Virus record (IMG/VR): IMGVR_UViG_3300018416_002804
Location: 1-32,958 of that record
Strand: one strand, 5' to 3'
Origin: a virus
DNA length: 32,958 nt
Below, in pieces: positions 1-7,896 of the stretch (positions are counted from its first letter, which is position 1; each line of letters opens with the position of its first letter). Under the pieces are notes generated by a model, which saw only the letters and a program-made list of their open reading frames with translations, searched no databases and was not told the DNA's origin. A program made the position numbers and the translations under genes.

Positions 1-864
1 ACAGCAGTTCCAGCACTAGAAGAAGGACAAGAATTAAACTTGGATAGTGCTGTGAAACTATATGACCATATAAGTGACGCTGTAAGTGATACCTTTCCGC
101 AGTTCTTAAAAGACAAGTTCAATGTTCCGTTATCGGCAGGGGCAGTAATGAAGGCAGGACGAGAAGTAGTAGGACGTTCGGCTTTGTTTATTACCAAAAA
201 GCGTTACGCCATTAACGTATTAGACAACGAAGGCGATAGACCCGAAGGCGGCAAGCTGAAGATTATGGGTATGGATGTTAAGCGTTCGGACACCCCAGAA
301 TTCGTGCAGGACTTTTTAGAAGAAATTCTGCGAGACTGCCTGAACGGTGAAGATGAGCAAAGCGTAATACACAAAATTAAAGAGTATAAGAAAGGATTTA
401 AAGAAATGGATCCGTGGCGCAAAGGCATGCCAAAACGTGTAAACAATTTAACAGTTTACGGAGCAATGATGTCTAAAAGAGCAAACGCTCCTGCGACAAC
501 TTCCTTGTATAAGAATGCTCCAATTGATCCGGAATTAAAGAAGTCAATTCCCGGACACGTTAGAGCAAGCATTAACTGGAACAATTATAAGAAAGCAATG
601 GGCGATCATTATAGCATGACCATTACTGACGGTGCTAAGGTTATTGTTTGTAGACTGAAGAGTAACGCAATGGGCTACGATAGCATCGCGTACCCAACAG
701 ACGAATTACAATTACCACAGTGGTTTAAAGATTTACCATTCGATGAGGAAGGTATGGAAACTGCGGTACTTGACAAGAAGATTACCAATGTAATCGGGCA
801 AATGGGTTTCGATCTTGACAAGATACACGAGACTGAAGCAATGGCCGCATTTTTCGAGTTTTAA
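1..864 (+). CDS. 43: Family-B DNA polymerase, C-terminal part (gp43-like), cut by window edge
   Basis: Replicative phage DNA polymerase. The frame is open from the first base, so about 287 C-terminal residues are visible and the start lies upstream. The segment FITKKRYAINV followed by KIMGMDVKRSDTPEFVQ matches the palm/thumb region of T4/RB69 gp43, where a KKRY motif contacts primer-template DNA. The last residues (AMAAFFEF) resemble the hydrophobic-acidic tail with which T4-type polymerases bind their sliding clamp, and the clamp gene follows closely. A TTG at 40 is only an internal codon. The palm catalytic aspartates would lie outside the window. Confidence 0.93.
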   Translation, partial: TAVPALEEGQELNLDSAVKLYDHISDAVSDTFPQFLKDKFNVPLSAGAVMKAGREVVGRSALFITKKRYAINVLDNEGDRPEGGKLKIMGMDVKRSDTPEFVQDFLEEILRDCLNGEDEQSVIHKIKEYKKGFKEMDPWRKGMPKRVNNLTVYGAMMSKRANAPATTSLYKNAPIDPELKKSIPGHVRASINWNNYKKAMGDHYSMTITDGAKVIVCRLKSNAMGYDSIAYPTDELQLPQWFKDLPFDEEGMETAVLDKKITNVIGQMGFDLDKIHETEAMAAFFEF

Positions 865-1113
865 ATGACAAAAAAAATAAAACTAAAAAGAGCGTTCCAC
901 GAAGCTTGGGTAGATACAGCAATCGCAGGAATCGTTGCTATACCTTTAAATTTCTTACTTGTTTACTTTTGTATTCAAGTATGGGAGTTAGGTCCTTTGT
1001 ATACAAGTGTAATCCTTAACGTTGTTTTTATAACGTATGGCATTGGACGTAAGACATTCGTGAGATTACATTTCGAAGAAAAACACAACAACCAGCTTGA
1101 CAAACCTAAATAA
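865..1113 (+). CDS. Small two-helix membrane protein
   Basis: An 82-residue protein whose ATG directly follows the polymerase stop codon with no spacer. A lysine-rich N-terminus precedes two hydrophobic stretches (about residues 18-38 and 44-58), then a charged tail, so it should be an inner-membrane protein with two helices. Similar small proteins lie near replication genes in T4-type phages, but I cannot name a function. A strong promoter for the downstream clamp gene lies inside its last codons, so the clamp can be transcribed independently. Confidence 0.75.
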   Translation: MTKKIKLKRAFHEAWVDTAIAGIVAIPLNFLLVYFCIQVWELGPLYTSVILNVVFITYGIGRKTFVRLHFEEKHNNQLDKPK

Positions 1114-1124
1114 CAATGTATAAT
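1097..1124 (+). promoter_or_regulatory. Sigma70-type promoter upstream of the sliding clamp
   Basis: TTGACA at 1097-1102 and TATAAT at 1119-1124, a perfect match in both boxes with a 16-bp spacer. Transcription should start near 1131, leaving about a 20-nt leader before the clamp ATG at 1151. The boxes overlap the end of the small membrane protein gene. Confidence 0.85.
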
Positions 1125-1150
1125 AACACAATACCTGGAGACACTGACAC

Positions 1151-1909
1151 ATGGCAGACAATCAAATAAAAGATATACTTAAAGATGTACTGAAGCATAC
1201 ACATGGCTTAGGCATTTTTGAAATGGTTAAAATTAACGGGGCACTGGACTCGACTAACATCGAAACAGTTGACCCAGACAAAGTAGTAATACTTAAAGGC
1301 AAAACTGTTACACCCGTAGCCGACTTTACTGACGCAACTGTAGGCCTAAGTAGAATGGGCGTCTTGCAGGGGTACCTGAACTATCCTGGCTTTGACGATG
1401 AAGACGCAACTGTTCAAATCGTTAAGCAAGACAGAAACGGCGAAGAAATTCCTGTTGAAGTTGGCTTTATTAGCACAGATGGCAATGATGCGAACTATCG
1501 CTTTATGCTTGCTGATGTTATCAATCAGCAAATGAAAGACATTAAGTTTAAGGGCGCAACATTTGACATTAACATTGTTCCTACTATAAAGAACTTAAAG
1601 GACTTGAATTACTTCAATGGTATCTTGGGTACATACGAAGCAACATTCTCTCCTAAAACAGATAAAGCCGGTGGTTTAACATTCCATATCGGCGACGGTG
1701 TAAGTGATCGCGCTAAAGTAAAAATTAGCGATAACGTTACTGGGACTATTGCTCGGGAATGGAAATGGCCTTTGGACATTGTTCTTAAGATTTTACGACT
1801 AAGCGATACTAGTAATTGTACGATGAGCATTAATGACCAAGGTCTTATGCAAATTAAACTAGACAGCGGAATGGCTGAATACACCTACTTACTACCAGCG
1901 AAGGGGTAA
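1151..1909 (+). CDS. 45: DNA polymerase sliding clamp (gp45-like)
   Basis: A 252-residue processivity clamp, close to the 228 of T4 gp45. In T4 the trimer encircles DNA, tethers gp43 and also activates late transcription. The gp45-type pattern is seen in the N-terminal helix (IKDILKDVLKHTHGLGIFEM), the LSRMGVLQGYLNYPGF strand-turn, and the C-terminal EWKWPLDIVLKILRLSD followed by MSINDQGLMQIKLDSG. It has its own promoter (boxes 1097-1124). Position just after the polymerase fits replication. The leader has only a weak Shine-Dalgarno (CTGGAG, about 9 nt before the ATG). Confidence 0.92.
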   Translation: MADNQIKDILKDVLKHTHGLGIFEMVKINGALDSTNIETVDPDKVVILKGKTVTPVADFTDATVGLSRMGVLQGYLNYPGFDDEDATVQIVKQDRNGEEIPVEVGFISTDGNDANYRFMLADVINQQMKDIKFKGATFDINIVPTIKNLKDLNYFNGILGTYEATFSPKTDKAGGLTFHIGDGVSDRAKVKISDNVTGTIAREWKWPLDIVLKILRLSDTSNCTMSINDQGLMQIKLDSGMAEYTYLLPAKG

Positions 1910-1911
1910 CA

Positions 1912-3468
1912 ATGCCTGATTTAGGAAAGAGTCAAAGAGACTATGCAGTATACTTGCCTGCGGTAAGTAGCTTTTACACAATTCAACTAAAGCGTACTAC
2001 ACAAAATCACGAAAATCCAAGAGTGCCTGCAGGATTTGAGAAAGGCAACGAAGGGCTTGACTTTCTCAAGCCTGACTCGTACTTCCATTATCCTTACGGA
2101 CTTTATTCTGCAGGGCATTCTTACTTAGACACAGCTAAGAGTACAATAGATGAGCCAATGATACAACAACGGGATCGAGAGGTTACTACAGTATTAGGCG
2201 ACTCTGGTGGATTCCAAATTGCGAAAGGCGTTATAAAACTCGACTGGTCAAATGCCATGGATCCAAACGATCCTGAACGTAACGCTATGTGCGGCAAGAT
2301 TTTAACTTGGCTAGAGCATACAGCAGACTGGGCAATGACACTTGACGTACCTAGCTTCGCGGCATCTCCTCCTTTCTCAGCAAAAACAGGGCTAACAAGT
2401 GTACAAGACACTGTTGATATTTCCTTGCTTAACTTGGATTACTTTTTAAGAAATCGAACAGTAGGCAAAACTAAATTCCTAAATGTATTATCAGGTAACG
2501 ACGAAGCCAGCAGTGATACGTGGTACGATGCTGTTAAGCATTTTAGCGACCCGCAGTTTGTAGCCGCTAACTATGGAGATGCTAACAGAACACTGGAAGG
2601 TTATGCGTTCGCTGGTATCAACATGAGAAATATGCGATGCGTCTTAAAACGTATACTACAGTTACGCGAAGATGGATTGTTAGAAAATAAAGGATGGATA
2701 CATTTCTTGGGTACTGGAAAACTTAATTGGGCTTGCTACCTAACAAGCATACAGCGTATGCTTCGAGAACATGATAGCGAAAACATTACACTAAGTTTTG
2801 ATGCGGCTAGTCCGTTTGTTAATACTGCCTACGGTCAAACATATTCGTACAATTTTTATAGCCCAAAGAAGTTTGGGTACTTTATGGATCGTGCGTTTGA
2901 TACGCAGGACCTGAAAGGCAGTGATCTTCCAATGCCGTTCGGCGGGCCTATCATGGGAAGACTTACAGCAGGCGATATTTGTTGTATGGCGGCAGGTGAT
3001 CCAGACAGAAACGGAAAGTTAAAAGAAGCAGATAGTAACAGTTGGGATTCACTTAGCTATTTGTATTATATGGCTCATAGTGTTTTTAATCATATTAATG
3101 CTGTACAAGAAGCGAATAGATTAGCTGACGTTGAAAAGTTCCGAGCTAAGGTACACTACAGTGACTGGATTAACGACAAGAAGTCTAAAAGCACAAATGA
3201 GTTTAGCCCTTACGTTCCTTACAGTGTAGTATATTTCGATAGTTTCTGCCGCGAAGTGTTAGATCCTAACTGTCCTAATCCGCATGAGCTTATCGATAAG
3301 TACGGTAAATTCTTAGACGAGATTAGCTTTGGCAATTTTAATACCGAAACAGCATTAGACACTAGCTTCTTCGAAGAGGAGCAAGTCGGACACGACGATG
3401 ACTCTATGAGCAGAGAAGAATACATGATGGATCCAGCTATGGATAGTGTTCACAAAGACGATGAATAG
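1912..3468 (+). CDS. dpdA: DpdA-like 7-deazaguanine DNA transglycosylase (TGT superfamily)
   Basis: A 518-residue member of the tRNA-guanine transglycosylase superfamily. The hallmark GDSGGFQIAKG (residues 96-106, Asp97 aligning with the TGT active-site Asp of DSGGFQ), LDVPS at 144-148, FLGTGK at 265-270 and SFDAASPF at 295-302 (Asp297, candidate nucleophile) follow the TIM-barrel order. The CxCxxC zinc site of tRNA enzymes is not visible, and the protein is longer than bacterial Tgt (about 375). In phages this family (DpdA) exchanges guanine in DNA for 7-deazaguanine bases, masking restriction sites. FolE, QueD and QueE encoded here could make the precursor, supporting a DNA rather than tRNA target. 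Starts 2 nt after the clamp stop. Confidence 0.85.
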   Translation: MPDLGKSQRDYAVYLPAVSSFYTIQLKRTTQNHENPRVPAGFEKGNEGLDFLKPDSYFHYPYGLYSAGHSYLDTAKSTIDEPMIQQRDREVTTVLGDSGGFQIAKGVIKLDWSNAMDPNDPERNAMCGKILTWLEHTADWAMTLDVPSFAASPPFSAKTGLTSVQDTVDISLLNLDYFLRNRTVGKTKFLNVLSGNDEASSDTWYDAVKHFSDPQFVAANYGDANRTLEGYAFAGINMRNMRCVLKRILQLREDGLLENKGWIHFLGTGKLNWACYLTSIQRMLREHDSENITLSFDAASPFVNTAYGQTYSYNFYSPKKFGYFMDRAFDTQDLKGSDLPMPFGGPIMGRLTAGDICCMAAGDPDRNGKLKEADSNSWDSLSYLYYMAHSVFNHINAVQEANRLADVEKFRAKVHYSDWINDKKSKSTNEFSPYVPYSVVYFDSFCREVLDPNCPNPHELIDKYGKFLDEISFGNFNTETALDTSFFEEEQVGHDDDSMSREEYMMDPAMDSVHKDDE

Positions 3469-4348
3469 CAAAACATTGATTGTTGGTATGGGATTCGGTA
3501 ACGCAGTATACGTACCAGTATACAAGAAATTAAATTTCGAAATAGTTACAGTTGATCTCGGTAAGGATGCAGACTACAGAACAGTAGCAGACGCGCTGAA
3601 AGATCATAAACGGTTCGCTACTGTTCATATATGTACACCTAACTTTACACACGAAGAAATCGCAAGGGAGGTTGCTCCCTTTGCGTCTATTGTGTTTGTC
3701 GAAAAACCCGGAGTTAAAGATTCTGCGGCGTGGGAGAATCTTGTTAACGATTTTAAAGATACTCGCATTGTGATGGTTAAAAACAATCAATACAGGACAA
3801 GGATAGACACGTTTAACGATCTAGCATTGAAGTCTGACCAAATCGATATACATTGGTTAAACAAACACAGAGTGCCAAATCCAGGTGGATGGTTCACAAA
3901 CAAAGACCTTAGCTATGGCGGAGTAAGCAGAGACTTAATGCCGCACATGCTCAGTTATATTACTAAGCTAACTGATTACAAAAACTTTAAATTATCAGCT
4001 GTTAGCGCACGACAAAATTACGACTTAACTACAGTTGGCATAACAGACTACGGAACAATAGATCCCAAAGGAATATATAACGTAGACTACTTTTGTAGCA
4101 TCCACGGAAGTGTAAACAATATACAATGGAATTTAGTATCATCCTGGAAAACCGGTAAAGAGGATAATAGCAGTATTACATTTACATTAAACACAGGCGA
4201 AATACACACATTCGAATTGGGATTGTGTCCCGAATTAGCATACGAAAATATGGCTGTAACGGCATTAACTCTTGTAGATTATGATATGTTTTGGAACGAG
4301 CAATTTACACAAGATTTGTGGATACATAAACAATTGGAGAATCTATGA
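3461..4348 (+). CDS. Gfo/Idh/MocA-type NAD(P)-dependent oxidoreductase
   Basis: I take ATG 3461, which overlaps the dpdA stop by 8 nt; a GTG at 3446 is possible. About 295 residues. The N-terminal Rossmann motif is LIVGMGFGN (residues 6-14), followed by HICTPNFTHEE (57-67) and VFVEKPG (78-84). The EKP triad is the family signature, its Lys acting in sugar oxidation. Members oxidise or reduce sugars or cyclitols with a bound nicotinamide cofactor. The end overlaps the next dehydrogenase by ATGA. Two coupled dehydrogenases right after dpdA suggest a short pathway on a sugar or on the modified base; the substrate cannot be told from sequence. Confidence 0.85.
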   Translation: MNSKTLIVGMGFGNAVYVPVYKKLNFEIVTVDLGKDADYRTVADALKDHKRFATVHICTPNFTHEEIAREVAPFASIVFVEKPGVKDSAAWENLVNDFKDTRIVMVKNNQYRTRIDTFNDLALKSDQIDIHWLNKHRVPNPGGWFTNKDLSYGGVSRDLMPHMLSYITKLTDYKNFKLSAVSARQNYDLTTVGITDYGTIDPKGIYNVDYFCSIHGSVNNIQWNLVSSWKTGKEDNSSITFTLNTGEIHTFELGLCPELAYENMAVTALTLVDYDMFWNEQFTQDLWIHKQLENL

Positions 4349-5220
4349 TACTGTATACTACAGGCGATGGCTCATTTAAAGAAACGGAGTGGTCACGCTT
4401 AGAGCGTAGCGATGATGAAATTGCGGTTAAGTCTATACTTACAGGTGTTTGTCGTAGCGACATTGATATGATGAATGGCGATTTTACATTGCCCGATCCT
4501 ATTGGGATGAGTGGACACGAGGGGCTAGGACAGGTTATCGAGATAGGCAAGAATGTAAGAAACGTTAAACTCGGCGACTATGTTGCTACACGCGGTGAGC
4601 CTGCTTATGCAGATGAATACAACGTAAGATACGGAGAATTTGTAGTTGTTCCTTCCGCTGATCCTAAATACATATTAGAACCAGTGGCATGTGGCGTAAA
4701 CGTAGTGCTACAAGCTAAGGAAATGATTTATAAAAAAGCCGGCGGAAGGTGTGCTATCTTAGGCAGTGGATTTCTAGCATGGGTCGCGTATAATACAATT
4801 AAAACATTAGGGTTACCTCTAGAAGTAGAAGTACAAGGCAGAAGTAATAAAGACATGTGGGGAGATGTATTACAAGAAAGGCTGACCGGCAAGTTTGATG
4901 TAGTAATCGATTTGGTAGGCAGAGATTTTGTTGACATCAACGATGAAGCATTAATCATTAAAGGTGTCCCTACTGCGTCAACTAAAGAATTCGAAGAGGT
5001 ATTACTGTGGAAGGCTTGTACAACTATAAGACCTAGTCCTCGTACAAAACACTTTTACGACGCAATGGTGTTAGCAAAAGGCTTAGTCGAATCCGACTCA
5101 ATAAACGTTGACAAGTTTTGGACTAAAGGGTACGATAGAGAAACTGAATGGACACAAGCGTTCGAAGATGGACTAAACAGGCCTGAGAATTATAGCAGAG
5201 GATATATAAAATGGCGTTAA
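4345..5220 (+). CDS. Zinc-dependent medium-chain dehydrogenase (MDR)
   Basis: A compact 291-residue member of the alcohol/polyol dehydrogenase superfamily (usual length about 340-350). Catalytic zinc ligand candidates are Cys36 (TGVCRSD), His58-Glu59 (SGHEGLGQV) and Glu112 (LEPVACG). The dinucleotide-binding loop ILGSGFLAWVA follows. The four-cysteine structural zinc lobe is missing: no cysteine lies between GDYVATRG and the YGEFVVV strand. Its start overlaps the upstream oxidoreductase by ATGA, so the two are translationally coupled and probably act in sequence. The small catalytic half resembles sugar-alcohol dehydrogenases; the substrate is unknown. Confidence 0.83.
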   Translation: MILYTTGDGSFKETEWSRLERSDDEIAVKSILTGVCRSDIDMMNGDFTLPDPIGMSGHEGLGQVIEIGKNVRNVKLGDYVATRGEPAYADEYNVRYGEFVVVPSADPKYILEPVACGVNVVLQAKEMIYKKAGGRCAILGSGFLAWVAYNTIKTLGLPLEVEVQGRSNKDMWGDVLQERLTGKFDVVIDLVGRDFVDINDEALIIKGVPTASTKEFEEVLLWKACTTIRPSPRTKHFYDAMVLAKGLVESDSINVDKFWTKGYDRETEWTQAFEDGLNRPENYSRGYIKWR

Positions 5221-5735
5221 ACACTGAAGAAAGAAAAGACATAGTATACTTTACTGGATTTGAAGTTGAGCATACTATTTGTTACGAAATGTACACGTTA
5301 TTTGTTGTAGGGACTCCGCCATTGGACGAAATATTAGAACAGGCAACCTCGAATCATGTAAAGCAAATTTACTTCGGTACTAGTCAAAGTTTTAATCCTG
5401 CCACACATCAAGATTGGCAAGAGTGGGACAAGGTTATAACTGGTTGCTTGAATGCTGGATACTGGGTAGCGTTAGACTTTGATTCCAGCTATGCTAGCGA
5501 GCACATGTTCTCACAAGTAGAATGGAATGAGTACGAAAAGTTTGTTCCTATGATTAGTGTTAAGCTACCTAATATTAAGAAATTTAATTATAACGCTACA
5601 GTGAAAATAGATGATACAACATGGGGTCACAGTAATCCCGGAGTATGGACACACCAACTTAACGAGTTAACTGTTAAAGATAAATTTACGCACTGGGATC
5701 TTTATACGGAAGATACTAACACAGATAACCATTGA
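5211..5735 (+). CDS. Hypothetical protein, larger paralog of the next gene
   Basis: A 174-residue soluble protein with no recognised catalytic motif. It overlaps the upstream dehydrogenase by 10 nt. Its middle (VKQIYFGTSQSF, then W..W...I, then WVALDFDSSYASEH) aligns with the 106-residue protein that follows (VYLGAHGTF, W..W...I, WITLEYDDAYFEEV). The pair therefore share one alpha/beta fold, this copy having extra N- and C-terminal segments. It closes the run of genes that starts at the clamp; a promoter begins in its last codons. Confidence 0.72.
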   Translation: MALNTEERKDIVYFTGFEVEHTICYEMYTLFVVGTPPLDEILEQATSNHVKQIYFGTSQSFNPATHQDWQEWDKVITGCLNAGYWVALDFDSSYASEHMFSQVEWNEYEKFVPMISVKLPNIKKFNYNATVKIDDTTWGHSNPGVWTHQLNELTVKDKFTHWDLYTEDTNTDNH

Positions 5736-5759
5736 CACTAAGACTTAATGTAGTATAAT
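5732..5759 (+). promoter_or_regulatory. Sigma70-type promoter almost touching the next start codon
   Basis: TTGACA at 5732-5737 and TATAAT at 5754-5759 with a 16-bp spacer. The following ORF starts with ATG codons at 5763 and 5766, exactly where the transcript should begin, so the mRNA would be leaderless or nearly so. Confidence 0.85.
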
Positions 5760-5762
5760 AGT

Positions 5763-6083
5763 ATGATGACTAAAAAGCAAAACGTAATTTTTGTAGAGGG
5801 CCCACAAAATCCTAAAGAGATTTTAAAGCATTGTTTAACAGAAGGTACAGACCGTGTGTATTTAGGTGCTCATGGAACTTTTCAACCAAATAATACAACA
5901 TGGCCTAATAGGGAAACACCAGATAACAACTGGGTAGATTGGTGTTACATTATAAACGAATTAGAGAAGGCCGATGTGTGGATTACGTTAGAATACGATG
6001 ATGCATACTTTGAAGAAGTGCAGTACCGCTGGGCTCGTTATTATAAGTTTGAATCCGCATACAGAGGCAACAATGAAGATTAA
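5763..6083 (+). CDS. Hypothetical protein, small paralog of the upstream gene
   Basis: A 106-residue protein related to the upstream 174-residue protein: (V/I)Y(L/F)G....F.P, W..W...I, and W(I/V).L(E/D)(Y/F)D..Y..E are shared, ending in (E)xYxKF. Function unknown. Two consecutive ATG codons (5763, 5766) lie 4 and 7 nt beyond a perfect -10 box, leaving no room for a ribosome binding site; there is no later in-frame ATG within the conserved region. It overlaps the next small gene by 11 nt. Likely an accessory early protein, judging from the host-like promoter. Confidence 0.75.
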   Translation: MMTKKQNVIFVEGPQNPKEILKHCLTEGTDRVYLGAHGTFQPNNTTWPNRETPDNNWVDWCYIINELEKADVWITLEYDDAYFEEVQYRWARYYKFESAYRGNNED

Positions 6084-6201
6084 AATAGAATTAGAAATTG
6101 ACACAGTAGAGGATCGTGAAGAGATTGAAGAATTGATTCGCCTTGCTACTGTGTTGAAAGAAAAACGTGAAGCATTACAAAAAGCTAAGGACGAGAAATA
6201 A
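6073..6201 (+). CDS. Small coiled-coil hypothetical protein (42 aa)
   Basis: Start taken at ATG 6073, preceded by AGAGGC. The frame is open further upstream to 5998, but that stretch overlaps the previous gene and lacks a ribosome binding site. The 42-residue product begins with MKIKIELEID and is then highly charged and helical (EDREEIEELI, KEKREALQKAKDEK), fitting a short amphipathic helix or coiled coil. Its stop overlaps the next start by one base (TAATG). Confidence 0.6.
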   Translation: MKIKIELEIDTVEDREEIEELIRLATVLKEKREALQKAKDEK

Positions 6202-6548
6202 TGGAGTATTTAGTTTTAATTGTAGGGTTAGTAATTATAGGCATAATAATTACAGGCATAATTACATACGTACACTCCCTCGATAAAACAATCGCCGAGG
6301 AAGAGAAAGAGTATGCAAGTAAGGTAAAGGAGTACCAGTGGTTAATACAGGTTAACGAAACTGCAACTAACCCTTCATATCGCTTTGAAACAGATAAGTT
6401 TTACGAGACAATAGAAGATGTGCAAAAAGACTTTCCGGAACCTACGTACACTGTGTTGCTTAATAGTCGAATAGCGTGGCTATTTGTTCCAATGGAAATA
6501 TCAGAAGAAAGATTAAACGTACTACCTAGGAGGAATAATGGTAACTAG
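6201..6548 (+). CDS. Single-pass membrane protein
   Basis: A 115-residue protein with one long hydrophobic N-terminal helix (about residues 3-24, rich in Val, Ile and Gly) and then a charged region (DKTIAEEEKEYASKVKEY) that may be coiled coil. No signal peptidase site is obvious, so the helix is probably a membrane anchor with the remaining 90 residues in cytoplasm or periplasm. Its last 11 nt overlap the first Tat-signal gene, and the AGGAGG ribosome binding site of that gene lies in its final codons. A role with the two exported proteins downstream is possible but unproven. Confidence 0.72.
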   Translation: MEYLVLIVGLVIIGIIITGIITYVHSLDKTIAEEEKEYASKVKEYQWLIQVNETATNPSYRFETDKFYETIEDVQKDFPEPTYTVLLNSRIAWLFVPMEISEERLNVLPRRNNGN

Positions 6549-7278
6549 ACGAGATTTTCTAAAAGGTGCCGGAGTCACACTAGCATCAACAGTTGTACCT
6601 AACGTAGTGTTAAGTGGTACAGAAGATACTATTGCAGAAGCAGGCTTAAGTATTAGTGATAATTTTCATGTAGATTCTAACGGTAATATTAGGTATATCG
6701 GTGATATGTATAGTAACACCAAATTCTCTGTTTCAGAATTACATCATTGGTTGATGGGGTTACAAGACAAGGCTATGAGTAGTGACAGCGTTTTCGATAT
6801 TACTACCGAGACAGCTTCTTATCGCATTACTGACGATTACTTTCAATTTAACGGTGATGTTAATATTGATGATTACTCAGCAGAGTTCCTCAAAAATGGT
6901 GCTATTTCACAGAGAAATGACACTGAGGTATACTCGGGCATAAGGGTAATCGGAAGCGTAGCTAATCCAATATACGATGATGCTAACGCTGAAGATAAAG
7001 GTGTAGTAATTTCTCACTGGAGTGGAAATATTGATATACCGTTTCACCGTTTTGTCACAAACAGATACGAGCATACGACTTATTCAGGTTTAATAAAATC
7101 AAAATCGGCTGGTTACCAAATGGATAGTACTGAGGTGACTAGTATGAGACCTGTGACATTTGACATGGACTTGTATCATAGAAAACGAATATCCATGTAT
7201 TCAAAGGAATGTCATGTTAAAAATTCGTTCACTACACCACTATATAAAGGAGTCACTGTAATACCAGTGAGTATTTAA
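6538..7278 (+). CDS. Exported protein with twin-arginine signal, resembling a virion protein segment
   Basis: A 246-residue protein. The N-terminus MVTRRDFLKGAGVTLAS is a textbook Tat signal: RRDFLK, a moderately hydrophobic stretch (about residues 10-27), then a polar mature domain. Tat exports folded proteins across the cytoplasmic membrane. The mature part (GNIRYIGDMYSNTKFSVSEL, then a WLMGLQDKAMSSDSVFDIT region and YFQFNGDVNIDDYSAEFL) recalls, from memory, a repeated segment of marine-phage structural proteins. The ribosome binding site is AGGAGG, 5 nt before ATG. Tat signals are rare in phage genes. Whether the protein goes to the envelope or is a virion component is open. Confidence 0.8.
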   Translation: MVTRRDFLKGAGVTLASTVVPNVVLSGTEDTIAEAGLSISDNFHVDSNGNIRYIGDMYSNTKFSVSELHHWLMGLQDKAMSSDSVFDITTETASYRITDDYFQFNGDVNIDDYSAEFLKNGAISQRNDTEVYSGIRVIGSVANPIYDDANAEDKGVVISHWSGNIDIPFHRFVTNRYEHTTYSGLIKSKSAGYQMDSTEVTSMRPVTFDMDLYHRKRISMYSKECHVKNSFTTPLYKGVTVIPVSI

Positions 7279-7279
7279 A

Positions 7280-7513
7280 ATGAAAAGACGTGATTTTTTA
7301 AAGAACACAGGAATAGTAGCGGCCGCAAGTATGGTACCGTTTGTGGCGCAAGCTAACGACGACATGCTTTCACCAGGAATTCATTTACTATGGGACGGTA
7401 GTATATGGGTTAACACAGCTTCGCCATATCAGGGTACTAATTTCCCAGTAGGTACCCAAGCACATCCTGTTAACAATTTAGCAGATGCAAAGAGAATAAA
7501 GGAAATACATTAA
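7280..7513 (+). CDS. Short second Tat-signal protein, possibly a truncated virion protein
   Basis: A 77-residue protein starting MKRRDFLKNTGIVAAAS, a second Tat signal with a likely cleavage site after AQA (residue 25). The mature part of about 52 residues includes GTNFPVGTQAHPVNNLADAK, a pattern I recall at the start of beta-rich phage fibre or appendage domains (GT.YP.GT...PVNNL.DA). Those domains normally continue, whereas this one stops at RIKEIH. It may be a small exported module or a degraded remnant. One base separates it from the first Tat gene; its stop overlaps the QueD-like start by one base. Confidence 0.72.
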   Translation: MKRRDFLKNTGIVAAASMVPFVAQANDDMLSPGIHLLWDGSIWVNTASPYQGTNFPVGTQAHPVNNLADAKRIKEIH

Positions 7514-7896
7514 TGAATACAATTTGGGTTACATTTCAAGCAGAAGGCGTACACATGTATCCTGCGGCACATACAGATCCTAAACTATGTACAGCAGGTG
7601 AGATGGATGTTAGCTTTTTAGGAAACTTACATAGACACATGTTTCACTTTAAAGTATGGATAGAAGTATTTCATGATGACCGTGATTTAGAGTTTATACA
7701 ATTTAAACGCTGGTGTCAAGGTCTTTATGGTAACGGAGTTTTGGAGTTTGATCATAAAAGCTGTGAGATGCTTGCTGACGAATTAGCAGAACAAATAAGA
7801 GAGCAGTACCCAGAACGGTATCTAAAAATATCCGTTGCTGAAGATAATGAGAATGGATGTGAGATGGAATATTTTGCATTCGGAGGAAATACATAA
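7513..7896 (+). CDS. queD: QueD-like 6-carboxytetrahydropterin synthase
   Basis: A 127-residue divergent member of the QueD/6-pyruvoyltetrahydropterin synthase family. Candidate zinc ligands are His20 (PAAH), His40 and His42 (HRHMFHF), with Cys26 as possible catalytic thiol; the spacing from Cys26 to HRH is longer than in E. coli QueD. FDHKS (about residue 79) matches the active-site Asp-His before the segment containing ADEL. QueD converts dihydroneopterin triphosphate, the FolE product, to 6-carboxytetrahydropterin, the QueE substrate, and both genes are present here. The VFHDDRDLEF insertion after the HRH strand looks like a phage branch of the family. Starts on the previous stop (TAATG). 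Confidence 0.72.
   Translation: MNTIWVTFQAEGVHMYPAAHTDPKLCTAGEMDVSFLGNLHRHMFHFKVWIEVFHDDRDLEFIQFKRWCQGLYGNGVLEFDHKSCEMLADELAEQIREQYPERYLKISVAEDNENGCEMEYFAFGGNT

Noticed and set aside
5107-5135. TTGACA inside the zinc dehydrogenase gene
   Set aside because: No -10 box at 16 or 17 bp; coding constraint explains it.
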